DNA of 64,000 bases from Paraphaeosphaeria minitans. Taxonomy: Eukaryota; Ascomycota; Dothideomycetes; Pleosporales; Didymosphaeriaceae. Within the stretch, counting starts at the first letter, position 1. Each line of letters begins with the position of its first letter. Under the pieces are notes generated by a model. It was given only the letters and a program-made list of their open reading frames with translations. It had not been told where the DNA came from and did not search any database. This document shows, piece by piece, positions 43,501 through 56,235 of the stretch. The translations under genes and the position numbers were made by a program. The stretch spans positions 2,418,001 through 2,482,000 of the forward strand of contig WJXW01000007.1 in NCBI GenBank assembly GCA_015832175.1, given 5' to 3'.

Positions 43501-46080
43501 ATGTCCTATATATTATTAATGTAGACATATCCTTTTAGGTAGCCTAATTCCTAAGATTAATAACTGCACAAGACACCTAGGATACCTAAATAAAATACTA
43601 GATTAATATATACTAAGGCCTACTAGATTATATTATCTATAACCTAGGAACTAATTTTACTTCTAATAAGTTTTAGAATAGTGTAAAGATAGTTAGGGTA
43701 GAATGTAGGCAAATGCTAGTAGAGGTACACTAGGCTGTAGGTAAGATTAAAAGAGTATATACACTACTACGCTAAGCGTATAATATCCTAAGAGCTAAGA
43801 TTAATAGTTATACAAATAATAAGATAGTGCTATAGATAGTAGTAAAGGCACTAAATAATATAGCTAGGCCTAATAGCATAGTACCTACCCTCTTAGTCTT
43901 TAGTGCCTACCTAAGGATTAATAAGAACTCTCTACTCTTACTAGAACTAATTCCCTAAGCTACTGTAGTTTAGAAAGTAATAAAAATGCTTAAGAAAGAT
44001 AGAGCTAAAGTTAAAGTTACTTATATAATTAATACTAGGAATAGCCTATTATCGCACGAAACCTTTGCACTCCCACTTAGCTCTAAAGTTATGGCCTTGA
44101 GAGAAAAGAAAGGCTAGTAAGGACTATATAAGATTAAGAGTATTAAAGGAAGAGACATTATCCTAGAGCTTAAAAATAGACCTCTAAAACTACGCTATAT
44201 ATAGGTTAAACTATACTATTGCGTAACTAAAGACAGTACACAGAAACTATAGGATATAGATGCTCCTATGCCCGCATAAATAAAAGCCCTAAAGCTAAGG
44301 CTAAAGGGAAGACCTAGAAAGGACTAAACTACTATAGGTATAGGATTAGGTAAAGCTTAATAAAGATTAGAAAGACGAAATACCTAGTTTATTACTTAAA
44401 TAGAAAAAGATAACTTTAAGCTTACACTAAAGCTTTATATGGACAGCGTTATTACTACACCTAGCTAGCCCTTTAACGAATTAGATATAGCACAAATAAA
44501 TACCCTTATTACTAATAGCACTTTTAAAATCTTATTATACGACCTTAATAAATAACCTAGCTGTATCTTTAACCTACGTCTTGTATAAGAGATTAAAGGT
44601 AAGACAACCTAACTATATAAGAAATTAAGACTTGTCTTTACTAGCCATTAAGACAAAGAAAAAGAGGAGATTCTTATATAATCCCCTACTATCTAGTGTA
44701 TAAGCTAGAGGTTGCTGTTAGCTCTTTTAGCAACACTAATTTAGTTGTATAATATATATATTAAGCTTAGGGACATTACTTAGGCCTATATATAGTCTAC
44801 TAATAAACTCCTTCGTACACTATACGCCTAACTACTAGCAGAAATAAGCGATTTCTTCCCACTAAACACAATTCTGTAAGTTATATAACCTCTGTATAGC
44901 GTAGTAGAATTAGGTCTCTACTAGTTTAAGACATACTACAACTACTATAAGGAGAAACTATAGATATATGTATTAATGTATAACCTATACCTACTTATCA
45001 CAGATAAGGGACCTAAGATGTTTAGTATTACTAGACTCTAGACTAATAACACTTTTAGTATAGTCACAGAAAGCTTTATATAATAAGAAGAGGAGCAGCT
45101 CTATACTATAAAGTTTTATGTAAAGGAAAAAAGCGTCTTAACACAAAATAGGGTAATTAAGTTTAATAGAGGCAAAATCTAACTTATCTAGGGTGTTATT
45201 ACCCTAGAATAGAAAGGATAGGCTAAAAGCTTTTACATAATTAATTTCTAGGATAAAGACGCTGTACACTAATATATTGTATAATAAGTAAGAGGTGTAT
45301 ATATCTCTTTAGTTTACTAATTAGAAGTAATATTTAACCTGTCTATTACCGCGCAAATAATAGTACTAATAAAAGAAGATATTAAGGCACTAAACATGCG
45401 TTTAAACTAGCAAATTTATAATGTATAAAGAGGACTAAAATCTATTTTACTTAATCTAGGTTATATAAAGCTATTTATCTTCACAGATAGCTCTTTTACT
45501 AATAATAGAGACCTAAGCTTACAGCTTAGCTTTATTATTATACTAGCAGAGGAACATTGCACAATAACTTAGGACTTTAAGATCTGTAGTAATATTATCT
45601 ACTAGAACTTAGTAAAGTATAAAAGAGTAACTAGAAGTGTTCTAGTAAGTAAATTATACAGCCTAATAGGCAGTTTTAATAATGCAATTGCATTAAGTAT
45701 AATATTCTAATAGATTGTATAAACACTTTAGATCCCCCTAATTCCTATTATAGTCTATACTAACTCGAAATCCCTATATAAATGCCTTGTACAACTAGGC
45801 ACTATAAATAAAAAACGCCTTATAATTAACATTATGTTAATTAGGGAGTCGTAGGAAAAATAGAAAATTATAAAGATTAGGTGGATTAATAGTAAAGACA
45901 ATCCTACTAATGCTTATATAAAGAAAGCACATAACTAGGCACTCTAAACACTAATCTTAATAAATAAACTACATATTACTATTAAGGCTTTAGTAGACAG
46001 AATTAATAAGGACTATATAATAGAGTAACTACTCTATTGCACAGCATTTCTTTTTATTATTTCACTTACTATTTTAAAAA
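40532..46080 (+). mobile_element. Ty1/copia retrotransposon body, dead
   Basis: It starts with a 239-bp LTR (40532-40770, TGTCCGTACAG...AAACCTACA). Gag-like sequence follows. The copia pre-integrase motif is at about 43,268-43,440 (RLHCRFGHP, then a Cys-containing segment), and the integrase core at about 43,500-43,780. The reverse transcriptase is at about 44,480-45,080 (PSCIFNLRLV, LRDIT-AYI) and RNase H at about 45,480-46,020. The order integrase then reverse transcriptase separates it from the gypsy elements. Stops are frequent throughout. No matching LTR sits immediately after RNase H; the nearest is at 47352, and its flank does not match the left flank, so the element has no visible target duplication. 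Confidence 0.85.
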
Positions 46081-47351
46081 AATTTTTTTTTTTTTTATCT
46101 AACTTGCTACCACTTCGCATAGATATATTTATTTTTAGGCTGTATAGCCCCACTACTAATTTAACATTATAGTTTTATTACAAAAGAGGGAAGATATTAC
46201 AGGAGATTATATAAAGACATTAAAGAACATATTTTCTATATTAATAAGTTAGATATCTTAAAACTAGGCCTACCTACCCCTTTGTGTGACAAAGACATTT
46301 ACCCCTCCCTATACATAACGCTTATAACAAGCACTATACGACTTCCACACGTAGGCACTATATAATCTAGACTTATAGCCTAGGATTACATAATAATCTA
46401 GAAATACCTAATCGCTAGTATTAGCAGTGCTATATAAGTAAGTATAAGACTTATTTTAAACTTAGCTGCGTAACTAGATAAGCACCGCTTACTAATATCC
46501 CTTATATTATATAACGTAAGCAGCCTACCGCTAGAGGTTTATACTAATTAGGATTTATACAATAATGTCCTAAGAGGGTATCTAGGCTACTCTAGCCTCT
46601 TTATCCTACACCTATTAGCATTATACAATAAAAATAAAGATACTCTAGAGGATTTATTATATATCTACCGCTAGGCTCTGCATAAAGGCCCTTATACTAG
46701 GTAAACTAGTGGGGAGGTTAACCTAAATGCGTAATCTAGTCTAGCCTATAATAACTAGCAAAAAGACACTAGTAGTAAGGGCGCTAGCGCCTAATAGACT
46801 AATAGCATTATTAACTATTATATAATAGCAAGTGTGTGTGTGTATATATATATCTTATTAAAAATTAGCATTATATAAAAAAGCTATATATATTTACTAG
46901 TAATAGAGCACCAGCTTCTAGACACTAGAATACTAAAAAGAATAAGGCAAAAAGGGAGGAAGGTACACGTACGTTAAAGTAGGATAAAGGAGAGAGGGTT
47001 TAGGGAAGCTAGAAGACATCCTTTTATACCTACTTACTAAGACCTAGCGCTAAGCATTATATTACTTAACACTCTACCTTTTGTTTACGCATAAGGCATA
47101 TGCCTAGAAAGAGCTTTATTATACAATGCGGCTCTACTACTAGATAAAGGGGTAGGGTAAGAACTAAGTAGGTTAGCTATTACTGCCTATTTATATAAGA
47201 GTAGGTGTAAATAGGACTTCTACTACACAGCAACACTACACCTACCTTATAACCTATTCTAATAGGGGAAGGCTAACTATATAGATAGAGAAGGATAGAA
47301 AAGGGAAGCGTATAATAGACATAAGCTATTATATAAAAGAAAAGTTGCTAG
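46081..47351. other. Unassigned AT-rich DNA with a GT/AT microsatellite
   Basis: It begins with a T-rich run (about 46,081-46,097). I see no domain. A (GT)6(AT)5 microsatellite is at 46832-46853. Confidence 0.5.
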
Positions 47352-47589
47352 TGTCTATATAGTTTATTGTATAAATAGCACTAAGTAAAATAGGGGCCTA
47401 CCTACCTATAGGGACCTGCATAAGGACCCACTACTTAGGTTAGCGCTAAGAGGTAGAGACTTTATAAGGTCCTTAGTGCCCCTTTGTACAATAGACTAGA
47501 CGTAATTAATTAAACCTACTTCTCACCCTTTGCACGATAGTATACTATTAACCCTTAAATACTTAATTGCAGATTAAGCCAAACCTATA
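47352..47589 (+). repeat. Copia-family LTR copy 3
   Basis: 238 bp, from TGTCTATATAG to AAACCTATA, matching 40532-40770. It abuts a gypsy A RNase H fragment that begins CTACGCTATTATTAAAGCC at 47591, so it landed in, or recombined with, a gypsy A copy. Confidence 0.85.
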
Positions 47590-49347
47590 TCTACGCTATT
47601 ATTAAAGCCTTAAAGCACTAGAGGATTTATACACTTAGTTACTTAACGCTAGAAATCTACACAGATTATAAAAACCTTCTAAGGTTTATAATAATAAAAG
47701 AATTTACGCCACAATAACAAAGATAGTTACAGACTACTAGGTAGTATAAGTTTAAAATTATCTATATAGCTAGAAAAGAAAATGGCAGAGCAGACGCTCT
47801 TAGCTAATAAAGTAATCTAGTAGGAGAAAAGGTAAAAATCTTCTCTATAATCCTTTGTAAGGCTAAAGATGGATCTCTAAAACTAATAGTAAAACTAAAT
47901 TAACTTTTAGTAATTAACTAAGAAGTTCTAGAATATCTACAGACTAAGATTATCTAATAATACTATAATAACCCTATGTACAGACACCTAGGTATTATAA
48001 AAACAATAGAACTTATCTAAAGGAATTACACCTTTAAAGGAATTAAGGAAGCTATAATAACTTACATCCGCAAATGTGTAGAATGCTAGAAAAATAAATA
48101 TAGTACACATTTTAAATATAGAGAAATGTAAGCGATTAGAATACTAACAGCACTATAGGAAGATATCGCTATAGATTTTATTACAGGAATTCTAAACTCT
48201 AAAGATCTAATAATAGGAATTAAATATAATAGTATACTAGTAATAGTCTACTAACTAACTAAGTATATTAAGCTCATTCTATGCCTTAAAAGAATAACAG
48301 CAAAAGAACTCACTTTTCTTATCCTAGACTAACTAATTAGATACTATAGAATCTTAAAAATAATTATTAGTGACATAGACAAGCTCTTTATATTAAATTA
48401 TTAGATAACAGTTATAGCCCTGCTTAGAACGAAACAAAAGCTATTAACAGCTTACTATCTATAAATGGACAGATAGACAGAACGTACGAACTAAACTATA
48501 GAAACGTACCTACGCATCTACTATAATAGTTAGAAGAATAACTAGGTTTTATTACTACCTATAGCACAGTTAGCCTATAATAACAAAGTATTAGTAGTAT
48601 TAGGACATACACTATTCTATGTAAACTATAGAAGACACCTACATCTCTTTAATTAACAATTTCCTACGACAATTAAAGTAAAAGAAGCTATAGATATAGT
48701 AGAAAATGTAAAGAAAATACACTAATAACTCTAAGAGAACCTTAAGAAAGCTTAATAGTAATTAATTTCTTACTAAAATTAAAAACGTAAAACGACACCT
48801 TAGCTAAAAAAGGGGGATAAAGTATATCTGCTTACAAAGAACCTTTAAACACAGAAAAAGAAATATAAGAAACTAGATTATATTAAAGTTAGACTATTTT
48901 ACATTTTAAAGCAAATATCACTAGTAAACTATAAGTTAGAACTACTGCTAGATGCAAAAATACACCTAGTATTCTACGTATCACTACTAGAACTAGTAGA
49001 CCCTAATATACTAGTTAGAACTGCCTTCTACTACAAAATAGAAGAAGAAAATATATTTAAAGTTAAAAGAATTCTACAATATAATTAGTAAGATAGAATA
49101 TACCTTATTAAATAGAAAGGTTACCTATATAGCAAAAATACTTAGGAACTAGTAGCCTACCTAGGGAACTATTAACAAAAAATTAAATAATTTTGTAGAC
49201 ACCTAACACAATATAATGTTATCCTTACCTAGGAAGGCAGAGTTACAGAGTTGTTCTAGAACTCTAGAGAAAGATTATTTATTGCTAACTAAATAGACGT
49301 GCTAAGCTCTGCGGGACCTATAGGCTAAGTAGGCTAAACTAGATCTT
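47590..49347 (+). mobile_element. Gypsy A fragment, RNase H to 3' untranslated region
   Basis: It follows 56,680-58,400 of the complete gypsy A copy in the same orientation. RNase H ends with ADALS at about 47,800; the integrase is at about 47,980-48,780 and the chromodomain at about 49,070-49,190. The 5' part is missing. It is cut off on the right by the gypsy C LTR at 49348, so gypsy C inserted into or next to it. Confidence 0.87.
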
Positions 49348-49559
49348 TGTCAGAACCCTGGGTACCTGGCTGGGCTCTGGGATAGTAAGGGCCAGCCAGA
49401 TGCAGGTGGAGATCACCTAATCTAAGGCTATATAGTTCTATCGCTAACAGAGTAATCTGGCAGCGATTCGTCTATTCTCTATCCTCTATCCTACATCCTA
49501 GTATACAATCCACTATTATTTTACATCTAAAGCTAAAGCTACATTACTTATGCCTAACT
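49348..49559 (+). repeat. 5' LTR of gypsy C (at least 212 bp)
   Basis: It begins TGTCAGAACCCTGGGTACC and keeps several TGG and CCA sites that are TAG and CTA in the 3' copy. The true right end cannot be fixed because the partner copy runs off the window. Confidence 0.9.
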
Positions 49560-50632
49560 TCTAATATTTAAATTGCTTACTATATATATAAGTAGTTTAG
49601 TTTTAAAAGGCTTCTACTTATAATAACTAGGCTATAATAGTAGACACCTTGTAGTCTACGCGCTCTTATACCTAATACTAGAACGCTTAGGAGCCTATAG
49701 AAGGGGAATCTTTATATTTAAGCCTATGTTCTATACTAAGTAAGCTAGAGGACTAGCGTACTCCTCTTTCTATATATTAGGGTTAGTCTGCGCCTAGACG
49801 CGCTAGAGAGGGCTAAGTTAGGACACCTCTAGACATTAAAGATAATTCTTCTAGTACTATCCTTAAACAGCTTAAGAAAGCTAAATAATAGCTTAAAAAG
49901 AGAAGGAATATAGCCAAACTTAATAGAATTAACTAGATAAAATAATAATAGGAGGTAAGAGACACTTAAGCCCTATATAAGCCTATAAAAGATCCTACTA
50001 AGACGTAGGATCCCTCTAAAGTATCTTTATTATAACTTTTATAAAAGCAGCCGCATAAATATACCTAAAGGGACTAACAGGAGTTTAATTATTAAAGAGA
50101 TATCTATAAGCTCTATTTCTAGTCCTTAAAGGACTACTTTGTAGATAAAGACTTTAAAGTTACCTACGCCCTCTAGTATATATTAGATGTTTGCTATATA
50201 GTATAGAGAACTAAAGTTTAAGCCTAGTTATTAACAGACCCTAACTAGTTACTTACTTAGGCTAACCTAAGGGACAAGATACTAGAAGCTTTAGAATTTC
50301 CTAAAGAAAGGCGCTAGTTAGCGTATAATTAGCTTAAGAAATACTAATAGAGACTAAATTAGAGCCTATTAGAGCTATTAGATTATCTATAAAGTTACTA
50401 GGAGAAGCTAGGAATAATAAACTTTAAATAATAAAAGCTAGAATATATAGGATTACTTCTACCTTCTATCTAATAGTAGCTATAAGCAATCCCCTTAGGG
50501 CTCTAAGTTATAGTTATAGATATTAAACTTTAGGCTTTAATTATTTATTAGATAGATAAGCTAAATTAAGAATCTTTAGCTCCTAACCTACACTTAAAGG
50601 GTGTGGAACATTAACGCCTAGAGTAACTAGAT

Positions 50633-50850
50633 TCTAAGGGGGACGAAAAACCCCAAAAGGTGGTTAAGAGACTAAGAAAGCGGGGTAATGGCACTAAGAG
50701 TCCCAAGTCGGCGCCATCTGGCACTAGACCACTAGTGACCAGCACCCAGAACCCGAGATGCCCAGTCCACACGTGATAGGGAACAGGGTGCGGGAAAAGG
50801 CAGGGGATAGAAGGAGTAGTAGCTGCCCTTACCGCCTATATATTAATAGT
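50633..50850 (+). other. GC-rich, CpA-rich island inside gypsy C gag region
   Basis: In contrast to all surrounding DNA, this stretch keeps many CA, TGG and CC sites (GGCGCCATCTGGCACTAG, GACCAGCACCCAGAACCCG). One forward frame stays open for about 55 codons, basic and Ser/Pro-rich (KRLRKRGNGTKSPKSAPSG), in phase with the preceding degraded gag frame. It may be a gag-pol linker that escaped RIP or a later patch. Confidence 0.7.
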
Positions 50851-52679
50851 TGCAAGGCACCTTAATAAAGTCCTAAAGATAAGATAGTTAGGATCTCTTT
50901 TTAACTAGCTTTATGCCTAGCTAAAGGGAATGCTTATTCTCTTAGCTAGAGTTAAAAAGAATACTATTAACGCCTTAGTAGATTCTGCTTTAGCGTTAAA
51001 CCTCCTTTTACTACAAAAGGCAAAAGAGTAGGGGGTTAATATTAAACTATTAATAGGGTTACCCGCCTAGGTAGTAAATAGGTCTAATATTAAGGTTTAT
51101 AGCATAATAGTGCTATTAATAGAACTTAAGGACTTACGTAGGCGAAAGCAATAATAGGAGGTATCCTATGTAGTTACTAACCTTATAGGTTATAATATTT
51201 TTTTAGGTTTATCTTAGTTTAATTAAGTGAACCTAAAGGTAAACGTTGTAACCTAACGTGTGCTGTTTTAGAGACGTGACACTAGGGAAGTACTAGTCTA
51301 CTAAAAAATTATAGTAGAAGACGCTAAGTAGTTTAATTATACTATGTAAGACCTTTATGTTTCTGTGTACGCGTGCATAGTATCTAATATAGACGTACTA
51401 GCACTATTTAGCGTAGATAGGAATAGAATAGCAGAGATGCTATTCTGTTACTCTAATTTTATAGATATAGCCTTAAACAAGGACTATAAGGACCTCGCTA
51501 CTTATACTAACTACGATTTGTAGGTTAATTTAGTAGAAGATAGTATACCTCTGCATTACCCTATATACAACCTCTCTATAGTTAAGTTGGAGATATTAAG
51601 GAAGTACGTTAAGGAGTATTTGGCTAGAGGGTGGATTTACTATTTAAAATCCCTAGCTAGTGCCCCTATACTCTTTATAAAGAAGAAAAATAGCACCTTA
51701 TACCTATGTGTAGATTATTAAGGTCTTAATAAGATTATAATTAAAAATTGTAGAGCTCTCCTACTAATTACTAAATCTATAGACTAACTAAAATAAGCTA
51801 AGATATTTATAAAGCTTAACTTAAAAGAAGTGTACTATTAAGTTTATATTACAGAAGGAGATAAGTAGAAAACTACTTTCTATATAAGATACAGCTATTT
51901 TAAGTATACTGTAATACCCTTTAGCCTTACTAACGCACTAGTCTAGTTCTAGGGCCTAATTACCTAGATACTAACTAGCCTAATTAATGTCACCTATATT
52001 ATATACCTAGATAACATATTAATCTTCTCTAATACACTAAAGGAATATAAGGCCTATATAAAGGAGATTCTAGAAAAGCTGCGCTAAGCAAAGCTCTTTA
52101 TTAACCTAAAGAAGTGTAAATAGTATACTACTACTATAGAGTACCTTAGGTTCGTTATTTCTCTAGAAGGGCTTATAATTAACCTAGATTAGGTTAATGC
52201 GATACAATTATAGCCAAAACTAACCTATATGCGTAATATACGCGTCTTTATTAGCTTTATAAACTATTATAGACAGTTTATTACTAATTTCTCCTAAATA
52301 GCGCTACCTCTTACTAGTTTAACTAAGAAAGCGCTAGATAGCGCTAGGTAAAGGCTAGTGATATAAAGGGAGGAGAGCGTAGCCCTAAATATTAGGCTAG
52401 AAGGCACTAAAGCTTTCTAGACGCTAAAAGACGTATTTCTTAAAGTGCTTATACTAGTACACTTTAAGCATAGATAATAAACACGTCTTAAGACTAACGC
52501 CTTAGGTAGAGTAATTAGTACTATTTATAGCTAACTTATACCTAACGGTAATAAGCTAGGCTTATAGTAACTAATTAACTTCTTTTTAAGGAAATTAAGC
52601 ACTACGCAGTACTACTATAACACTTATAATAAGGAACTCCTTGCTATTATTAAGTTAGTTAAACACTAGCGTTAATACC

Positions 52680-53090
52680 TGTTACGTACCAGATAACAAC
52701 GTGGGACTCGGGCGCTTATAAAGGTATAATGAAGCAACAACAGGGTTATAAACATAACAAAGAGACGCTAAGTAACTTAGATTAGGTTACGTGATGCGCT
52801 TAGTTACTTAGCAGCACTAAGTAATAGAGTAGGTTACATAAAGTGTTTAGTTACTTAGTGGCACTAAGCAGTAGAGCAGCCTCAGTATATAGGAACGTAA
52901 AGATGGGCTCTCTATACTTGTGTTTAATCTATTTATTAATCTATTATTTAGATTCTAGCAGACTAAATAGTTAACTTGTTACACTTTGTAAGATACTATT
53001 ATATTAATAAGACCTTCTACCTTCTATAAGTACTCCTACCTAAGAACTAACCTTAACCCTTTAGGACTAGCTACCCTCTTAGATTTAATA
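52680..53090 (+). repeat. 5' LTR of gypsy A (411 bp)
   Basis: Pairs with 58853-59263 at equal length. It contains the doubled block TTAGTTACTTAG...GCACTAAG and GTATATAGGAACG. Confidence 0.94.
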
Positions 53091-56013
53091 TCTTAAACAC
53101 CCTTAACATAAGTACTTCACAAACTCCTACCTCTTCTACAGCTTTAGGTGCCGCTAAGATTACTTTTATAAAAGATAGTAGTAAGGCGCACAAACCTAAT
53201 CTCTACTTTAGTAAACAATTTTAAACTAACGTCTAGATTCTCTAGTTAGACCTCTACTTCTTTAACTTAGACAAACTCCTTAAAAATAAAAAGAAGGTTA
53301 TCTTTGCAGTAATATATATATAAGGAGATATAGAATTATAGATCTACCTTTACCTTAAAAAGTACCTAGGAATAGACTATAATAATAATAACAATAATTA
53401 CGCAAATAAGGACACTAATACAGTTAATATTATTAAGGATTATAATAACTTTAAAAAATGCCTTAAACAACTCTTTAGGATCGCTAATAAGGACTCTATT
53501 ATAAAAGCAAAAATTTAGACTATAACTTAGAAATAATTAGCAGCTAAGTATATAGCTAAGTTTTATAGATACACTGTATAACTTAACTAGAATAATAAAT
53601 CTCTTTAGAATATATATAAATAAGGACTTAAATAGAAACTACGCAAGGAACTCTTACGTAGTAGTATATAAATTACTAACCTTAAGGAACTATACAAAGA
53701 AACTATTAGGATTAACAAAGACTAGTTTTTACTACAACAGGAGCTCTACTAAAACCCTAGGGTAATAAGCTTTAGATAACTAATAAAAGTAATTTACAAG
53801 AACCTTATTAGAATTATCTAAAAGTAATAGCTAAGGAACTACTAGAAATACGAACTAATAGAAGATGTCTAGTTTAACTACTTAGGTAAAAGAAAAGGAG
53901 GAAGAATAGGCCCTAAGTAGCCTAATAAACGCGTCTCTAATAGAAGTTAATAACTAATAACTAAGACCTATAAATGCTTTATATGTGGCAAACTAGGCTA
54001 TATAGCCAGGAACTGTAGATTAAAGAACAAAGTCTATTAAACTAAGTTAAATATACTAACTATTAAGGACTAAGAACCTAATAAGGAATAGAAAGTTATT
54101 ACAACGCTATTTAGTTACTAACGCGTTACACTAGAGTAAAGTAAGTAATTAGATTTACCTAACTTATAATTATATAAAGACCTAGAAGATAACTCTAACG
54201 TATACTACAACGTAAAAGACGTAGAAGAGATACTAAGATCTTCTACTCCTTACCTATAAAGTAGGCGGGAAGAAGACAACCCTATGTTACCTAAGTACAA
54301 ACTAAATATTTAGGACTACATAGAACCCTACTAGGCACTAAAAGGAATACAACCTAATAAAAATAAGAAGTTAGACTATATACTAAAGTACTACCTAGAC
54401 TACTAAAATCCTACATACTAATTCTATATATAGACACATTGCAAAGAACTAACATACGCACAACATAAGGTAGAAAAGAAGGAGAATAAGAAATAACCTA
54501 GAAGGAAACTGCGCTATAGATAGATATAGACAGACTACCCTATTACAGCTTATAATAAACACCTCTAGGATAAATAACAAGTAAAATACTTTCCTTACTT
54601 TACACTAAAGGGCAATAAATACTATAATATACTTATTAATAGAGACTGTATGTAACTATACTAGTATACGTATCTAAACTAAGACTATAAATACTACTAC
54701 ATAGCTAAACATTTAGACAGCTTTATAAACTACCCTATATAAGAAGTAATAATAGAGCTACTAATTTAACTAGTACATAGGAATAGTAAAGACTGTAAAA
54801 GGAAAAACAGAAGAACATCCTTACAGGAAGAAGAAGAAGATAATCTATATAAGCTATATACTTAAGAACAATAATAGAAGTAGATACTTAGAAACGCATA
54901 CTAGGCACTAGAACTTAACTATAACCTATACAAATAGATGTCTTTTTTAGGCCTAAACTTAGATAAGAAAACGCCTTTATTAAATTAAATACTATAGTAA
55001 GCATAGTATTAATTAAGCTACTAGTACAGCTTAAAGGAATATAGGCTTAAGCTCTTATAGACTTAAGAGTAGAAAAGAACTTTATATTTTATTAAATAGT
55101 AAAATAAGCAGGACTTATAATATTAGAAAAAAAAGTACTCTATATTATCTATATTACAAATAGATCCCTAATGCCTAAGACACCTTAAATATACTAGGAG
55201 GTTACTACCACAATAACAGTCTAAGGACATAGAGAGAAACTTACCTTAGATGTCTTACTAGGATCTAAGTATAAGTTAGTCTTAGGATTACCTTAGTTAA
55301 CGATACACAACCTATAGATTAACTAGGGTATAAAGAAAATATCGTTTAAACGCTATAATTATGCATTATAAGTAAAGCCTACACATTAACTAAAAATAAT
55401 AGTAGATAAGGGAGTTATTAACAATATAATACTACAACAGATAGTTAAAAAACAGAAACAAACCTTAGCAGACACTAGTAGGAACCACTAGATTAAGAAG
55501 CGCAAGAAGGAGGATAATAGCACATCTTTTACCTTACTAAGAGAGTATAGGAAATAGACATATATATTCACGGAAAAAGAAGAAAAAGCAAACCTACTAG
55601 AATATTAACCCTAGAATCTTACAATAGACCTAGAAGAAGGGAAGACGCCACCCTTTAGACTACTATATAGTAAAATAGGAGAAGAACTCCTTAAAGAACG
55701 TAATTTTATTAAGATAAACCTTAAGAAAGGATATATACAACTATTAAAGTTACTAGCAGTAAGCCCTTTTATGTTTATTAAGAAAAAGGATAAATTAGAT
55801 AGACTACATGTTAACTACTAATAACTTAATAACATAATAATAAAGAACTAATATCTACTACTAAATATTACAGAGTTACAAGATCAACTATCTTAAGCCA
55901 AAATATTTATAATAATAGATCTAAGAAATAGTTACTACCTTATATAAATTAAGAAAGGTGAAGAATAGAAAACAGCGTTTTAATTACGCTATAGACTATT
56001 TAAATATAAGGTT

Positions 56014-56235
56014 ATGCCTTTTAGACTTATAAACGCACTAGCAGCTTTTATAGCGCTTATTAATAACGTACTCTGCAAATATCTAGACATATTCGTTATT
56101 ATTTATATAGACGATATCCTCGTCTTTTCCAAAAACAAATTAGACTACACTAAGTATATACAGATAGTACTAGAAGCACTAGATAAAGCATGCCTTTGTA
56201 TTAAACTTAAGAAATGTAAGTTTAACATTAAATAA
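56014..56235 (+). pseudogene. Reverse-transcriptase core remnant of gypsy A, still open for 73 codons
   Basis: It reads from MPFRLINALAAFIALIN through the catalytic YIDDILVFSK (about 56,107-56,136) to the CKFNIK segment that precedes the thumb. It is the only open stretch above 60 codons in the 39-kb AT-rich block, and only a fragment of an inactive polyprotein. The YIDD codons are GAC GAT, which lack the TpG that RIP attacks. Confidence 0.85.

Noticed and set aside
46832..46853. GT/AT run as a telomere or centromere signal
   Set aside because: A short simple microsatellite; no TTAGGG-type telomere repeats are seen in the window.
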